DNA of 64,000 nt from JBGPYB01 sp041493035 (GTDB taxonomy: Bacteria > Acidobacteriota > Vicinamibacteria > Fen-336). The DNA lies in assembly GCA_041493035.1 (NCBI GenBank), contig JBGPYB010000002.1:32616-96615 (forward strand). The letters are read 5' to 3'. Every line of letters begins with the position of its first letter. Position 1 is the first letter of the stretch. Below are positions 41,648-50,801 of the stretch, piece after piece. Under the pieces are notes generated by a model. It saw nothing but the letters and a program-made list of their open reading frames with translations, did not search any database and was not told the origin of the DNA. The position numbers and the translations under genes are program-made.

Positions 41648-42408
41648 TGAAGATTCTCGTCATCGACGTGGGCGGCACGAACCTCAAGGTCGGTCTCACC
41701 GGGCGCAAAGAGCCTCTGAAAATCCCGTCGGGGCCTGAGATGAGCGCGTCCAAGATGGCGGCTGCCGTGAAGAAGGCCACCGCCGGATGGAAATACGACG
41801 CGGTCTCGATCGGTTACCCGGGGCCCGTCGTCAACAAGCGGCCGGCCCAGGAGCCCGCGAACCTGGGAGCGGGCTGGGTCCGCCTCGACTACAAGAAGGC
41901 CTTCGGCAAGCCGGTGCGAGTCGTGAACGACGCTGCGATGCAGGCCATGGGGAGCTACCAGGGAGGGCGAATGCTCTTTCTGGGGCTCGGCACGGGTCTC
42001 GGGTCGGCACTCGTCGCCGATGGCGTCCTCGAGCCGCTGGAACTGGCCCACCTTCCGTATCGCAACAACCGCACGTACGAGGACTACGTGGGCCTCCGGG
42101 GTCTCGAGCGACTGGGCCGCAAGAAGTGGCAGCACCACGTGGAGACTGTCGTGGCACTGCTCAAGCACGGCCTGCAAGTGGACTACGTGACGCTCGGAGG
42201 GGGACAGACCAAGAAGCTCAAGGGTCTGCCCGCGGGCGTACGGCTGGGCACCAACGGCCACGCGATCCTCGGGGGTTTCCGGCTTTGGGACGAGCCCAGC
42301 CCGAAGCAGCGCCCCCGCCGAACCCACGTCGCGCGCACTCGCGGACGCGGGTCCGTCGAGGTCCGGGTGGCGGCAGACCAGGAGGCGCCTGCGGCGCCGT
42401 CGGCCTGA
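41647..42408 (+). CDS. ROK-type glucokinase, polyphosphate-glucokinase-like
   Basis: The 253-residue protein belongs to the sugar-kinase/ASKHA fold: phosphate-1 motif VIDVGGTNLKVGL, the catalytic-Asp segment VVNDAAMQAMGSYQ and the glycine-rich FLGLGTGLGSALV. It lacks the cysteine zinc motif of typical ROK kinases, as polyphosphate-dependent glucokinases and their relatives do. Its place after zwf suggests it supplies glucose 6-phosphate. The last ~40 residues are basic (KQRPRRTHVARTRGRG) and appear to be an extra tail. The phosphate donor (ATP or polyphosphate) cannot be told from sequence by eye. Confidence 0.82.
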   Translation: MKILVIDVGGTNLKVGLTGRKEPLKIPSGPEMSASKMAAAVKKATAGWKYDAVSIGYPGPVVNKRPAQEPANLGAGWVRLDYKKAFGKPVRVVNDAAMQAMGSYQGGRMLFLGLGTGLGSALVADGVLEPLELAHLPYRNNRTYEDYVGLRGLERLGRKKWQHHVETVVALLKHGLQVDYVTLGGGQTKKLKGLPAGVRLGTNGHAILGGFRLWDEPSPKQRPRRTHVARTRGRGSVEVRVAADQEAPAAPSA

Positions 42409-42415
42409 GTCTGTC

Positions 42416-43093
42416 ATGGCGACGCGCCTCTACCTAGTCCGTCACGGCGCCACGCAGCTCACGGCCGAGGATCGCTTCTCCGGCTCCGTCGGCGTCGATC
42501 TCTCCGACGAAGGGCGGGAGCAGGTCCGGTGCCTCGGCGAGCGCCTCGGCCACGAGAGCATCGCAGCCGTCTACTGCAGCCCCCTGAGCCGCACGGCCGA
42601 GACGGCTGGCATCCTGGCCAAGGCCCACAAGCTCACGCCGATCCATCGCGACGGCCTTCGCGAGATCAGCCACGGCCGCTGGGAGGGGCTGACGCGCCGC
42701 GAGGTGGAGAAGCGGTTCCCCGACGAGTACACCTCATGGGAGGCCGACCCCTTCACGTTCGCTCCACAGGACGGTGAGTCGGGCCTCGGAGTCCTCGCGC
42801 GGGCTCTTCCCGTGATACGGGACATCGTGGTGGCCCATCCCGCCGAGACTGTGCTCGTCGTGTCCCACAAAGCCACGTTGCGCCTGATCCTGAGCAGCCT
42901 CCTGGGTTTCGACGCCCGCGGCTACCGGGATCGACTGGACCAGTCGCCCGCGTGCCTCAACGTCGTCGATTTCAAGGACCCGACCCGCGCCCGCTTGATG
43001 CTGTTCAACGACGTGTCCCACTACGCCGATCGCCCGCGGATGCCCGTGAAGAATCTCTCGAAATGGTGGGACGCCCCGGCTTCGCGTCGCTGA
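42416..43093 (+). CDS. Histidine-phosphatase-superfamily protein (phosphoglycerate-mutase-like)
   Basis: The 225-residue protein has the RHG motif (YLVRHGATQ), the second arginine in CSPLSRTAETA, REISHGRWEGLTRREVE with the catalytic Glu region, and the late VVSHKATLRLILSSLLG histidine. It resembles small phosphatases that act on sugar or carboxylic-acid phosphates rather than true phosphoglycerate mutase. It starts 7 bases after the glucokinase gene, as the last gene of the pentose phosphate cluster, and might act on a pathway metabolite; the substrate is not known. It ends 9 bases before the convergent ASPIC gene. Confidence 0.85.
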   Translation: MATRLYLVRHGATQLTAEDRFSGSVGVDLSDEGREQVRCLGERLGHESIAAVYCSPLSRTAETAGILAKAHKLTPIHRDGLREISHGRWEGLTRREVEKRFPDEYTSWEADPFTFAPQDGESGLGVLARALPVIRDIVVAHPAETVLVVSHKATLRLILSSLLGFDARGYRDRLDQSPACLNVVDFKDPTRARLMLFNDVSHYADRPRMPVKNLSKWWDAPASRR

Positions 43094-43102
43094 AGGCCGC
43101 TC

Positions 43103-44767
43103 TCAGGGTTCGTCGATCTTCAGCAATTGGTCGGCCTTGACGTTCTCGAGGTGCGTCAGGGTCCCGTCGGGCCACGTTACCTCGACGACATCGGCCTGCT
43201 TCTCCGGACCGAGGCCGAAGTGCGGGCGCATGTCGTCCTGGGAGAGGTAGCTCGTTCCGCTGCGGACGAGGCGCGTGAGCGCGAGCCTTCCCGCTTTGAC
43301 GCGAACCACGGCGCCGATCGCGTCGGTGTTCTCCCCTTTCCCCTTGAGCTCGAGGAGCAGCCAATGGCCGGTCCCTCGAAGCTCGTTGTGGAGGATCTGC
43401 GGGCTTCCATCCAGGTCGTTGATCACCACATCGAGCCGTCCGTCGTTGTCCAGGTCGCCCACCGCGAGGCCGCGGCTGACCCGCTCCTCGGTTAGCGTCG
43501 GTCCGTATCGAGTTGCCACCTCGTCGAAACTACCGTCACCGTGGCCGTGATAGAGAAGTTTCCGCTGCCGATAGCCAGCTGATGCGCCCAGCCGCGCTTG
43601 GTCGAGCTGCGGGTAGACGTGGCCGTTGACAACGATGATGTCGAGGAAGCCGTCGTTGTCGTAGTCGAAGAGCGCCGTCCCCCACCCCACGTAGGGAAGG
43701 CTGCTGGCTGCGGTCTTCGAACGGAAGGACGCATCGGTGAAGTGGTCGCCGTCGTTGCGATAGAGGTCGTTGTACTCCTCGGAAAAGTTTGTCTTGAAGA
43801 GGCTCAGGCGCCCACTGCCGTCGTAGTCGCCCACCGCCACGCCCATGCCCCCCTGCTCGGAGCCGTCTTCGCTCACGGCGACACCCATCGGAAAGGCGAC
43901 CTCCTTGAAGGTGCCGTCCTTCTGGTTGAGGTAAAGGAAGCTGGGCGTCGAGTCGTTGGCCACGAAGAGGTCGGGCCAACCGTCGTTGTCGTAGTCGAAC
44001 CAGGCGATGCCCAGGCCGAAATACCCGCGCGGGTCCGAGACGCCTGCCTTGGCACCCACCTCGGTGAAGTGGCCGTTCCCGTCGTTGTGGAACAACAGAT
44101 CCGACTCGCCCGGAAGGCCCCGCGGGCCGCACTGGACGGCGACGCCGCGGTACTCGCAGGTCTTCCCCTTGCCGAACTCGGGCAGGTGTTCGAGGTCGAT
44201 CTTCACGTAGCGGCTCACGAAAAGATCCAGGTGGCCATCCCGGTCGTAGTCTGAGAAGCCGCAGCCGGTCGACCAGCCCCCTCCCGCGACGCCGGCCCGT
44301 TCCGTGATGTCCGCGAACGTACCGTCGTGGTTGTTGCGATACAGGTGATTGCCGCCGATCGCCGTCACGTACAGGTCTTCCCAGCCATCCCCGTCCACGT
44401 CGGCCGTGCAGACACCCATCGCCCATCCTGGATGTCCGATTCCGGCCCTGTCCGTGACGTCCTCGAATTTCCCGTTCCCGAGGTTCCGATAGAGCGCGCT
44501 CCGTGCAGCCTTCGGGTCCTTGGCCGTGTCCACGGTCAGCGAATCGACGAAGTAGATGTCCAAGAGGCCATCGTTGTCGAAGTCGAAGAGGGCGACACCG
44601 CCACTCATCGACTCCACGATGTACTTCTTCTCCGGGGCCGCGTGATGCTGGAAGCTGATTCCGGCCTCCCCGGTGATGTCGCGGAAGAGGATCTGAGGCG
44701 CATCGGGCACGGCCTGGATCGCGGTGGCTGACAGAATCGACGCGACCCCGGCGATCGCGGCCTTCAC
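43103..44767 (-). CDS. Secreted FG-GAP/ASPIC-UnbV repeat protein (CRTAC1-like)
   Basis: The 554-residue protein has a signal peptide (MKAAIAGVASILSATAIQA) and many FG-GAP/VCBS repeats with calcium-binding loops of the form DFDNDGLLDIYFVD, DYDRDGHLDLFVS and DLDNDGRLDVVINDLDG, forming a beta-propeller. The C-terminal ASPIC/UnbV domain starts near residue 480 (DAIGAVVRVKAGRLALTRLVRSGTSYLSQDDMRPHFGLG). It overlaps the TPR gene upstream (ATGA at 44764-44767). Such proteins, often next to TPR proteins, occur widely in Acidobacteriota; the role is not established but is probably extracellular binding. Confidence 0.9.
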   Translation of the reverse strand: MKAAIAGVASILSATAIQAVPDAPQILFRDITGEAGISFQHHAAPEKKYIVESMSGGVALFDFDNDGLLDIYFVDSLTVDTAKDPKAARSALYRNLGNGKFEDVTDRAGIGHPGWAMGVCTADVDGDGWEDLYVTAIGGNHLYRNNHDGTFADITERAGVAGGGWSTGCGFSDYDRDGHLDLFVSRYVKIDLEHLPEFGKGKTCEYRGVAVQCGPRGLPGESDLLFHNDGNGHFTEVGAKAGVSDPRGYFGLGIAWFDYDNDGWPDLFVANDSTPSFLYLNQKDGTFKEVAFPMGVAVSEDGSEQGGMGVAVGDYDGSGRLSLFKTNFSEEYNDLYRNDGDHFTDASFRSKTAASSLPYVGWGTALFDYDNDGFLDIIVVNGHVYPQLDQARLGASAGYRQRKLLYHGHGDGSFDEVATRYGPTLTEERVSRGLAVGDLDNDGRLDVVINDLDGSPQILHNELRGTGHWLLLELKGKGENTDAIGAVVRVKAGRLALTRLVRSGTSYLSQDDMRPHFGLGPEKQADVVEVTWPDGTLTHLENVKADQLLKIDEP

Positions 44768-45726
44768 GGCTCATCCGTCGCCAGGTTCCCCACCTCGCTG
44801 CGGAGCTTCGCGACCAGAGCCTCGTTTTCCTCGGCCCGGCGCCGCGCGTCGTCCTCGTACCTCCGGGCGCTCGCTTGGTCGTTCAGGGCCGCGCAGGTGA
44901 GAGCGAGCTGGTGGTGGATCTTGGCGGACCCCGGATTTGCGGCCGCAGCCTTGTCGAGGACGCCGCGTGCCTCCACGGGGCGCTCCCGTGCAAGGAGCAC
45001 CATGCCCAAGGCCAGGTTTGCGACAGCGTGGGCGGGGGATCGCGCCAGCACGCGCCGTGCGTGAGTCTCGGCCGACGACAGGTCACCGAGGCTCACCTCG
45101 CACTCCGCCAGGGCGGCCGTCGCGTCGGCGTCGTCGGGCTCCAGCTCGAGGCCTCGAAGAAGGTACGGCTCCGCCTGAGCGTAGAGATCGTGGCCAATCA
45201 GGGCGACCCCCAGTGCGATGAGAGTTGACGCTTTGGCGGGCTCCAGCCTCTCGGCGCGCCGCAAGACCGTGGCCGCTGCCTGCAGATCGCCAGCGCGTAT
45301 CAAGGCCCTCCCGAGAATGAGGTGGTGTTGCGCGACGTTGGGCGACATGCGCGTCAGCGGCTCCAAGGCCGAGACGGCGGGCAACGAGGCGCCGACTGCG
45401 AGGGAGGCCTCGGCGAAGGCGACGAGGACGGCCTCCGAGTTCGGGGCCGCAGCCCGGGCCCGGGCGAGCGAGTCGAGGGCGCCTCTTGGATCGCCTCCGC
45501 TCGATTGAAGCTCGGCGAGCTGGAGCAGCGCCCGCACCGACCGAAAGCGGTCGGCCGCCTCACGCAGGCGAGCGGCTGCCTCGGCGCGGCGGCCGGCGGC
45601 GAGGTCCGCAGCCGCGCGTTGCAGGAGCATCCGCCGCTCGGGTGTAGGCGGGGCCGGGTACGTCGTCTGGGCCGCCACGGGCCCGGCCAAGAGAAGCATC
45701 CACGGGAGATGTCCGTTCGACCTCAC
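44764..45726 (-). CDS. Secreted TPR-repeat protein
   Basis: The 320-residue protein has a signal peptide (MRSNGHLPWMLLLAGPVAAQ) and seven or more tetratricopeptide repeats of 34 residues, including AKASTLIALGVALIGHDLY and AHAVANLALGMVLLARERP. TPR superhelices bind other proteins. It overlaps both neighbours by ATGA junctions, so the three genes are cotranslated. The extended, uninterrupted repeats and its location suggest it works together with the ASPIC protein. Confidence 0.85.
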   Translation of the reverse strand: MRSNGHLPWMLLLAGPVAAQTTYPAPPTPERRMLLQRAAADLAAGRRAEAAARLREAADRFRSVRALLQLAELQSSGGDPRGALDSLARARAAAPNSEAVLVAFAEASLAVGASLPAVSALEPLTRMSPNVAQHHLILGRALIRAGDLQAAATVLRRAERLEPAKASTLIALGVALIGHDLYAQAEPYLLRGLELEPDDADATAALAECEVSLGDLSSAETHARRVLARSPAHAVANLALGMVLLARERPVEARGVLDKAAAANPGSAKIHHQLALTCAALNDQASARRYEDDARRRAEENEALVAKLRSEVGNLATDEP

Positions 45727-47075
45727 GGTTCGCCTCCTCGTCGCTTTTCCTTCAACTCCCGGAAGACTTCGAACTGTTCCTGAGCGGGCTCCGCGCGCCC
45801 GAGCCTCTGGTACGCCTGCGCAAGCTGGTAGTGGGTGTTGGCCTCCTTCGGGGCGAGACGCACAGCCGCCTCCAGGTGCTCCACCGCCGCAGCCGCGTCA
45901 CCCTGGGCCAGAAGGATCTTGCCGAGCAGGTATCGCGCATCGGCGAAGTCCGGCTTCAGCCTGAGGGCCGAGCGAAGCAGGGGAAGAGCCTCCTCCGTCC
46001 GTCCTTCGAGGTCGAGAACCGTCGCGAGGTTGTGTTCCGATTTCACGTCCGCAGGCTGCCCCTTCACCTCCGCCCGCAGTGCCGCCTCCGCCTCCGCAAG
46101 GCGACCTTGCTTGAGATACATCACTCCCAGCGTGGCGTTCGCCTCGGCCACCTCGGGCTTCAGATGGAGTGCTCGCTGCAACGACTCTATGGCCGATACG
46201 TAGTCGCCCTCCTTGGCGTAGGCCTGTCCGAGCATCACCGACAGCTCGGCCGAGTCGCCGTGTTCCCGGAGGAGCCGGGAGAAGACCTGCTCCGCCTCTG
46301 CCGCGCGGTCGCTGCGCACCAGCGCCAGGCCGTAGGTGTACTGGAGGGAGGAGTTCGTGTTGCGCTCCGGGTCGCCCCGGAGGAGGTCGGCGGCCTTGTC
46401 GTAGGCTTCGGTGTTGACCCAGGCCATCGCCAGCATGCTCTTGAGGGTCGCGTTCTCGGGGTGCGCCGCGAGCGCCCGCGAGAGGGGCTCCGCTGCGCGG
46501 TCGAACTGCCGTGCGTTGAAACGCGCGACGCCCAGGGAATACTGGATCTGCGGGAATTCGGGGTCGATCTCCGCCGCTGCGGCAAAGAGCTCGGCGGCGC
46601 GATCGAAGCGTTCGCCCTGGGCCTGCATCACGCCGAGGTTCAGATAAGCGCGGGCGAGGCCCGCGGTAGCCCGAGCGCGGAGTTCGTGCCGCTCCTCCGC
46701 GGTCAGCGCCCTGAGCGGAGAGGGGGCGCCCGGCGTCGTATCCAGGAGACCGATGGACCGGAGCGCGCGCTCCGTCTCGACCGCGACCGTCGATGCGTGG
46801 CGGAAGGCTTCGCGGGCCTGCGGCAGCCGCCCGTCGGCGGCCTCGAGGGATCCCATCAGAAGCCAGCCCTCCATGAGGGCGTCGCGATACCGGCTCTCCG
46901 CGCTCTCCCACTCCTCCTCGCGAAGGCCGCTCTCGGCCGCCGACATTGCGCGGTCGAGGGGGGCACCGAGGTCCGCCCCGACCGTACCTGAGAGCGCCGG
47001 CGAGACCAGGCTGATCAGGAGCAGGCCGGCGAGCCAGGGGACAGCACCAGGCGCGCCGCGTCGTTGCACTCCCAC
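45723..47075 (-). CDS. Secreted TPR-repeat protein, first gene of the ASPIC operon
   Basis: The 450-residue protein has about ten TPR units with consensus ANATLGVMYLKQGRLAEAEAAL and PDFADARYLLGKILLAQGD. The start is placed at GTG 47075: it gives a proper signal peptide (MGVQRRGAPGAVPWLAGLLLISLVSPALSG) and lies 7 bases from a TAGAAT box. The longer frame to 47147 would add 24 residues, mostly charged, before the signal. The stop overlaps the next TPR gene (ATGA). The gene probably begins the operon TPR-TPR-ASPIC. Confidence 0.8.
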   Translation of the reverse strand: MGVQRRGAPGAVPWLAGLLLISLVSPALSGTVGADLGAPLDRAMSAAESGLREEEWESAESRYRDALMEGWLLMGSLEAADGRLPQAREAFRHASTVAVETERALRSIGLLDTTPGAPSPLRALTAEERHELRARATAGLARAYLNLGVMQAQGERFDRAAELFAAAAEIDPEFPQIQYSLGVARFNARQFDRAAEPLSRALAAHPENATLKSMLAMAWVNTEAYDKAADLLRGDPERNTNSSLQYTYGLALVRSDRAAEAEQVFSRLLREHGDSAELSVMLGQAYAKEGDYVSAIESLQRALHLKPEVAEANATLGVMYLKQGRLAEAEAALRAEVKGQPADVKSEHNLATVLDLEGRTEEALPLLRSALRLKPDFADARYLLGKILLAQGDAAAAVEHLEAAVRLAPKEANTHYQLAQAYQRLGRAEPAQEQFEVFRELKEKRRGGEP

Positions 47076-47082
47076 GGTCGCG

Positions 47083-47088
47083 ATTCTA
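47083..47088 (-). promoter_or_regulatory. -10 box upstream of the TPR operon
   Basis: TAGAAT on the minus strand ends 7 bases before the GTG at 47075, with no ribosome site between. It supports the chosen start and a leaderless transcript. A -35 hexamer is not evident. Confidence 0.4.
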
Positions 47089-47230
47089 TCCCGTGATTCG
47101 GGGCACGACCCGGCCATCATAGACGGACGCGGCCTTCGCCGCTCCAAAGACTCTTCGGCCTCTCTTACCGATTCTCCCTGTTACCAGGCGTAGTTAACGC
47201 TGCGTCCCGACCACTGCATCAGAAAACCGC

Positions 47231-47260
47231 TTGACACCTGGTGGCCTCGTCCTTTAATAA
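47231..47260 (+). promoter_or_regulatory. Strong promoter of the second TonB receptor gene
   Basis: A perfect TTGACA (47231-47236) is followed 18 bases later by TAATAA (47255-47260); TTAATA with 17 bp is the alternative. The predicted start is near 47267, just before the palindrome at 47271-47293. Confidence 0.6.
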
Positions 47261-47270
47261 GGACAGCAGA

Positions 47271-47293
47271 CTTAGTAAAGCAATTTAACTAAG
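47271..47293 (+). promoter_or_regulatory. Palindrome after the promoter, candidate operator
   Basis: CTTAGTAAA (47271-47279) pairs with TTTAACTAAG (47284-47293): eight of nine arm positions are complementary, with a small non-paired centre. It lies directly downstream of the predicted start of transcription, where bound repressor would block elongation. No matching regulator gene is in the window. Confidence 0.55.
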
Positions 47294-47312
47294 AAACCCG
47301 GAGGCGGATCCC

Positions 47313-50300
47313 ATGCGTCAGCGGTTGCCCCTACTCGTCGCCCTCGTTGCCCTGGTCGCGGCCCCCGTCCACGCTCAGCGGACCACCGCAACGATCCGCG
47401 GCTCCGTCACCGACCCCACGAAGGCGGTCATCGCCGGGGCGAAGGTCACCGTGACCGGGGAAGACACGGGCTTCACCCGCGTCGTGACCACCAACGCGTC
47501 GGGGGTCTACTCCTTCCCGGAGCTGCCCACGGGCAGCTACAGGATTGAAGTGGAGCTGACCGGCTTCAAGTCGGCCGCGCGCACGAAAGTGGTCCTGAAC
47601 GTGGCCGACGACAAGAGCGTGGACTTCGAGCTCTCGACCGGTGCCGTCACCGAACAGGTGACCGTGGTGGCCGACTCCCTCGCGGTGAAGACCATCGGTG
47701 GCGAGGTCGCCGGTCTCGTCACGGGAGAGCAGGTGCGCGAGCTTCCATTGAACGGCCGCAACTTTCTCCAGCTCGCCACTCTCATGCCCGGCGTCAACGC
47801 GGGGGACGACTTCAACGCCAAGGACAGGGGCCTCATGGCCGGCATCGACTTCTCGGTGAGCGGCAGCGGGACCGGCGGCAACATGTGGACCGTGGACGGC
47901 GCCAACAATAACGATGTCGGCTCCAATCACACCATCCTGGTCTTCCCCTCCGTGGATGCCATCGAGGAGTTCAAGGTCCACCGGAACAGCTACGGCGCCG
48001 AGTTCGGGGGGGCGGCCGGAGCACAGGTGAACATCGTCACCCGCAGCGGCACCAATGAGTTCCACGGCAGCGGCTACTACTTCGGACGCAACGATTCTCT
48101 GCTCTCCAAGAACTACTTCCTCGAGCAGGCGGGGCAGCCCAAGGACAAGCTGAGCAGCCACGATTTCGGGTGGACCCTCGGCGGCCCGATCGTCAAGGAC
48201 AAGCTCCATTTCTTCGCTTCCCAGGAGTGGAACCGCGAGAAGCGCGGCCTCGTGCGGACCGCCTTCGTGCCCACGGCTGCCGAACGCACCGGCGACTTCA
48301 GCGGGCCCACGGTCGAGGGCTGTTCTTCCCCGGTACCGGTCGACCCGCTCACGGGCCTCGCTTTCCCCGGCAACAGGATCCCCCAGGGCCGGCTGAGCCC
48401 GGCGGGGCTGCTCGTCTTGCAGCTCTACCCGCTCCCCAACGCGACGCCGCGCGACAACTGCAACAACTGGGTCGACTCCCTCAACACGGGGATCAACTGG
48501 CGCCAGGAGAACGCTCGCCTTGACTGGACCATCGGCGCCAAGAGCCGCCTGATGTTGCGCTACACCCAGGACAGCTGGACGAACAGCGCGCCCAGCGCCA
48601 ACCTGTGGGGCGACGATCCGTTTCCGGCCGTGGACTCGAACTGGGAGCAGCCGGGCCGGTCCCTCACGGCGCAGCTCACCCAGAACATCGGCTCGAACGC
48701 GGTCAACACCCTGACGTTCGCTTATTCCGCCAACGTCATCACGGTGACGCGGGGCGGCCTTACCCCGGACCTAAACGACCAGATCAACGCCGCGATCCCC
48801 GGGATTTTTCCGGACAGCCTCAAGGAGTACGGCGCCGGTCGCGGCCATCCCATCTTCGGCAACAGGGGGAGCTACGACGCAGGTGACTCTGGACTTGCAA
48901 ACATGGCCCCCTTCAAGAACAACCAGAACCTCTTCGTCCTCAAGGACGACTATTCGGCGGTTTTCGGCAAGCACTTCTTCAAGGCTGGACTCGTCGGCAG
49001 CTACAACCAGAAGAACGAGGACGTCTTCGACCAGGGCTCGGCCGAGTCGTCGACGTTCAACGATTCGGTGGGCCTGACGGGGAAGGGCGACACGACCGGC
49101 AACGTCCTCGCCGATCTCCTGCTCAGGGGGATGGCCTTCGACTTCAGCGAGCCCTCGGCCGAACGTTCGATCCAGCAGCGCTGGCGGGACGTCGAAGCCT
49201 ACGTGGCCGACTCCTGGAAGGTCCACCCCCACGTGACCTTGGACTACGGCCTGCGCTGGTCACGGTTCGAGAGCCCCTACGACCTCGGGAAAACCATCTC
49301 GAGCTTCGACGCGTCCACTTTCAATCCGGCTCTCGGCAGTGATGCGTGCAACGGCATGCTGATCCCCCCGGGTTCGAACGCCTGCCATGCGGCGGGGCTC
49401 CAGGGAGGGACGGCGGGACCCAACGGGGCTCTCGCGAAGACGAACAACTACTTCGCCCCACGCGTCGGGATCGCGTGGGACGTCTCCGGAAACGGCAAGA
49501 CCGCCCTACGCGCGGGCCTCGGCCAGTTCATCGAGCGCGAGTCGCTCCAGAATGGCCTGAACCTCGGCTTCAACCCGCCGTTCAACAGCCTCCAGGCGGG
49601 CAGCCGGACCCTCGACAGCAACGCGGAGCCGTTCCCCGGGGCCTTCGCGACGAACCAGGGCGTCCCGCAATACGGCCTCGATACGGCCGGGAAGTTCGGA
49701 TACAACTGGCAATGGAACGTCACAGTGGAGCGCGAGGTCGTGCGCAACACGACCCTCGAGCTGAGCTACGTCGGGAGCAAGGGCTCGCGCCTCCTTCACC
49801 CCTACAACGCCAACGAGGTTGCCGGGGGCAATCGCCTCGACTACATCCATGCCGGGACCGACGACGCCGCCCGGTCGGCGCTGCGCCCGTACGGCATCTT
49901 CGGCAACGAGAACATCGCGATCCTGGACCACGGAGGCAGCTCGATCTACCACTCCCTTCAGTCGCAGCTCGTGAGCCGCTTCGGGCGGGGCTCCCAGTTC
50001 CAGGCGTCCTACACTTTCTCGCGCACCATCGGCGATGTGCCGCTGAACGGAAGTGAGAACGGCTTTGACTCCGGCACCGTCAGCCTCCTCGAGAACCGAG
50101 GTCTGGACCGCGGCCTGACCGCGACGCACCGCAAGCACATCTTCAACGCAAGCCTCGTCCTGGTCCTGCCGGAGCTGGAGGCCAAGTCGGGCTTCGTGAA
50201 GAACGTCCTCGGCGGCTGGGAGGTCGCGACCATCGCCCAGGCGGCCTCGGGCGCACCCCTCACGGTTTTCGTAGGGGACGTCCCCGACCTCGCTGGCGGC

Positions 50301-50747
50301 CCGTCAGGCACGGGACTCGCCGATAACCAGCGGCCGAACGTCGTGCCCGGTCAGCCCTGCCGCGCGAGCGACCCGGCGCACCCGGAGCAGATCTTGAACC
50401 AGAACGCGTGGACGATCACGGGCTTCGAGCTCGGAACGTTCGGTAATTCCGGCCGCGGCATCTGCGAAGGCCCCAACTTTGTCCAAGTAGATCTGGCCCT
50501 CTACAAGAACTTCAAGGTGAGCGGGAAGGTGAAGGCCCAGTTCAGGTTCGAGGTCTTCAACGTCTTCAACCGCGTCAACTTCGTGAGCGTCAACACGAGC
50601 CTGAATCCCATCACCGCCGGCCTCGACACGGGGGACCAGGCGACAGCGACACGGATCACGAGCTTCCAGCCCGCGGGCGACTTCGGACAGGCCACCGGGA
50701 CCCGCGATGCAAGGCAGGCCCAATTCGGCATCAAGCTGATGTTCTAG
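47313..50747 (+). CDS. Oar-like TonB-dependent outer membrane receptor
   Basis: The 1144-residue protein has a signal peptide (MRQRLPLLVALVALVAAPVHAQ), an N-terminal carboxypeptidase-regulatory domain (ATIRGSVTDPTKAVIAGAKVTVTG), a plug with QVRELPLNGRNFLQLATLMPGV and a large barrel ending FGIKLMF. VNIVTRSGTNEFHGSGYYFGRND and LDWTIGAKSRLMLRYTQDSW are typical of Acidobacteria Oar receptors. CGGAGGC lies 9 bases before the ATG. The perfect -35 box and the operator-like palindrome suggest tight regulation by a substrate. It is transcribed away from the TPR/ASPIC operon. Confidence 0.93.
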   Translation: MRQRLPLLVALVALVAAPVHAQRTTATIRGSVTDPTKAVIAGAKVTVTGEDTGFTRVVTTNASGVYSFPELPTGSYRIEVELTGFKSAARTKVVLNVADDKSVDFELSTGAVTEQVTVVADSLAVKTIGGEVAGLVTGEQVRELPLNGRNFLQLATLMPGVNAGDDFNAKDRGLMAGIDFSVSGSGTGGNMWTVDGANNNDVGSNHTILVFPSVDAIEEFKVHRNSYGAEFGGAAGAQVNIVTRSGTNEFHGSGYYFGRNDSLLSKNYFLEQAGQPKDKLSSHDFGWTLGGPIVKDKLHFFASQEWNREKRGLVRTAFVPTAAERTGDFSGPTVEGCSSPVPVDPLTGLAFPGNRIPQGRLSPAGLLVLQLYPLPNATPRDNCNNWVDSLNTGINWRQENARLDWTIGAKSRLMLRYTQDSWTNSAPSANLWGDDPFPAVDSNWEQPGRSLTAQLTQNIGSNAVNTLTFAYSANVITVTRGGLTPDLNDQINAAIPGIFPDSLKEYGAGRGHPIFGNRGSYDAGDSGLANMAPFKNNQNLFVLKDDYSAVFGKHFFKAGLVGSYNQKNEDVFDQGSAESSTFNDSVGLTGKGDTTGNVLADLLLRGMAFDFSEPSAERSIQQRWRDVEAYVADSWKVHPHVTLDYGLRWSRFESPYDLGKTISSFDASTFNPALGSDACNGMLIPPGSNACHAAGLQGGTAGPNGALAKTNNYFAPRVGIAWDVSGNGKTALRAGLGQFIERESLQNGLNLGFNPPFNSLQAGSRTLDSNAEPFPGAFATNQGVPQYGLDTAGKFGYNWQWNVTVEREVVRNTTLELSYVGSKGSRLLHPYNANEVAGGNRLDYIHAGTDDAARSALRPYGIFGNENIAILDHGGSSIYHSLQSQLVSRFGRGSQFQASYTFSRTIGDVPLNGSENGFDSGTVSLLENRGLDRGLTATHRKHIFNASLVLVLPELEAKSGFVKNVLGGWEVATIAQAASGAPLTVFVGDVPDLAGGPSGTGLADNQRPNVVPGQPCRASDPAHPEQILNQNAWTITGFELGTFGNSGRGICEGPNFVQVDLALYKNFKVSGKVKAQFRFEVFNVFNRVNFVSVNTSLNPITAGLDTGDQATATRITSFQPAGDFGQATGTRDARQAQFGIKLMF

Positions 50748-50772
50748 GCTCGCGAGCGGCCAGGACGTCGGT

Positions 50773-50801
50773 TTGACAGGGGCGCGCGGAACCTCTATCA
50801 A
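50773..50801 (+). promoter_or_regulatory. Promoter of the PSCyt/PSD1 gene, probably leaderless
   Basis: TTGACA (50773-50778) and TATCAA (50796-50801) are separated by exactly 17 bases. The start ATG at 50811 lies 9 bases after the -10 box and has no Shine-Dalgarno sequence. Confidence 0.6.
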
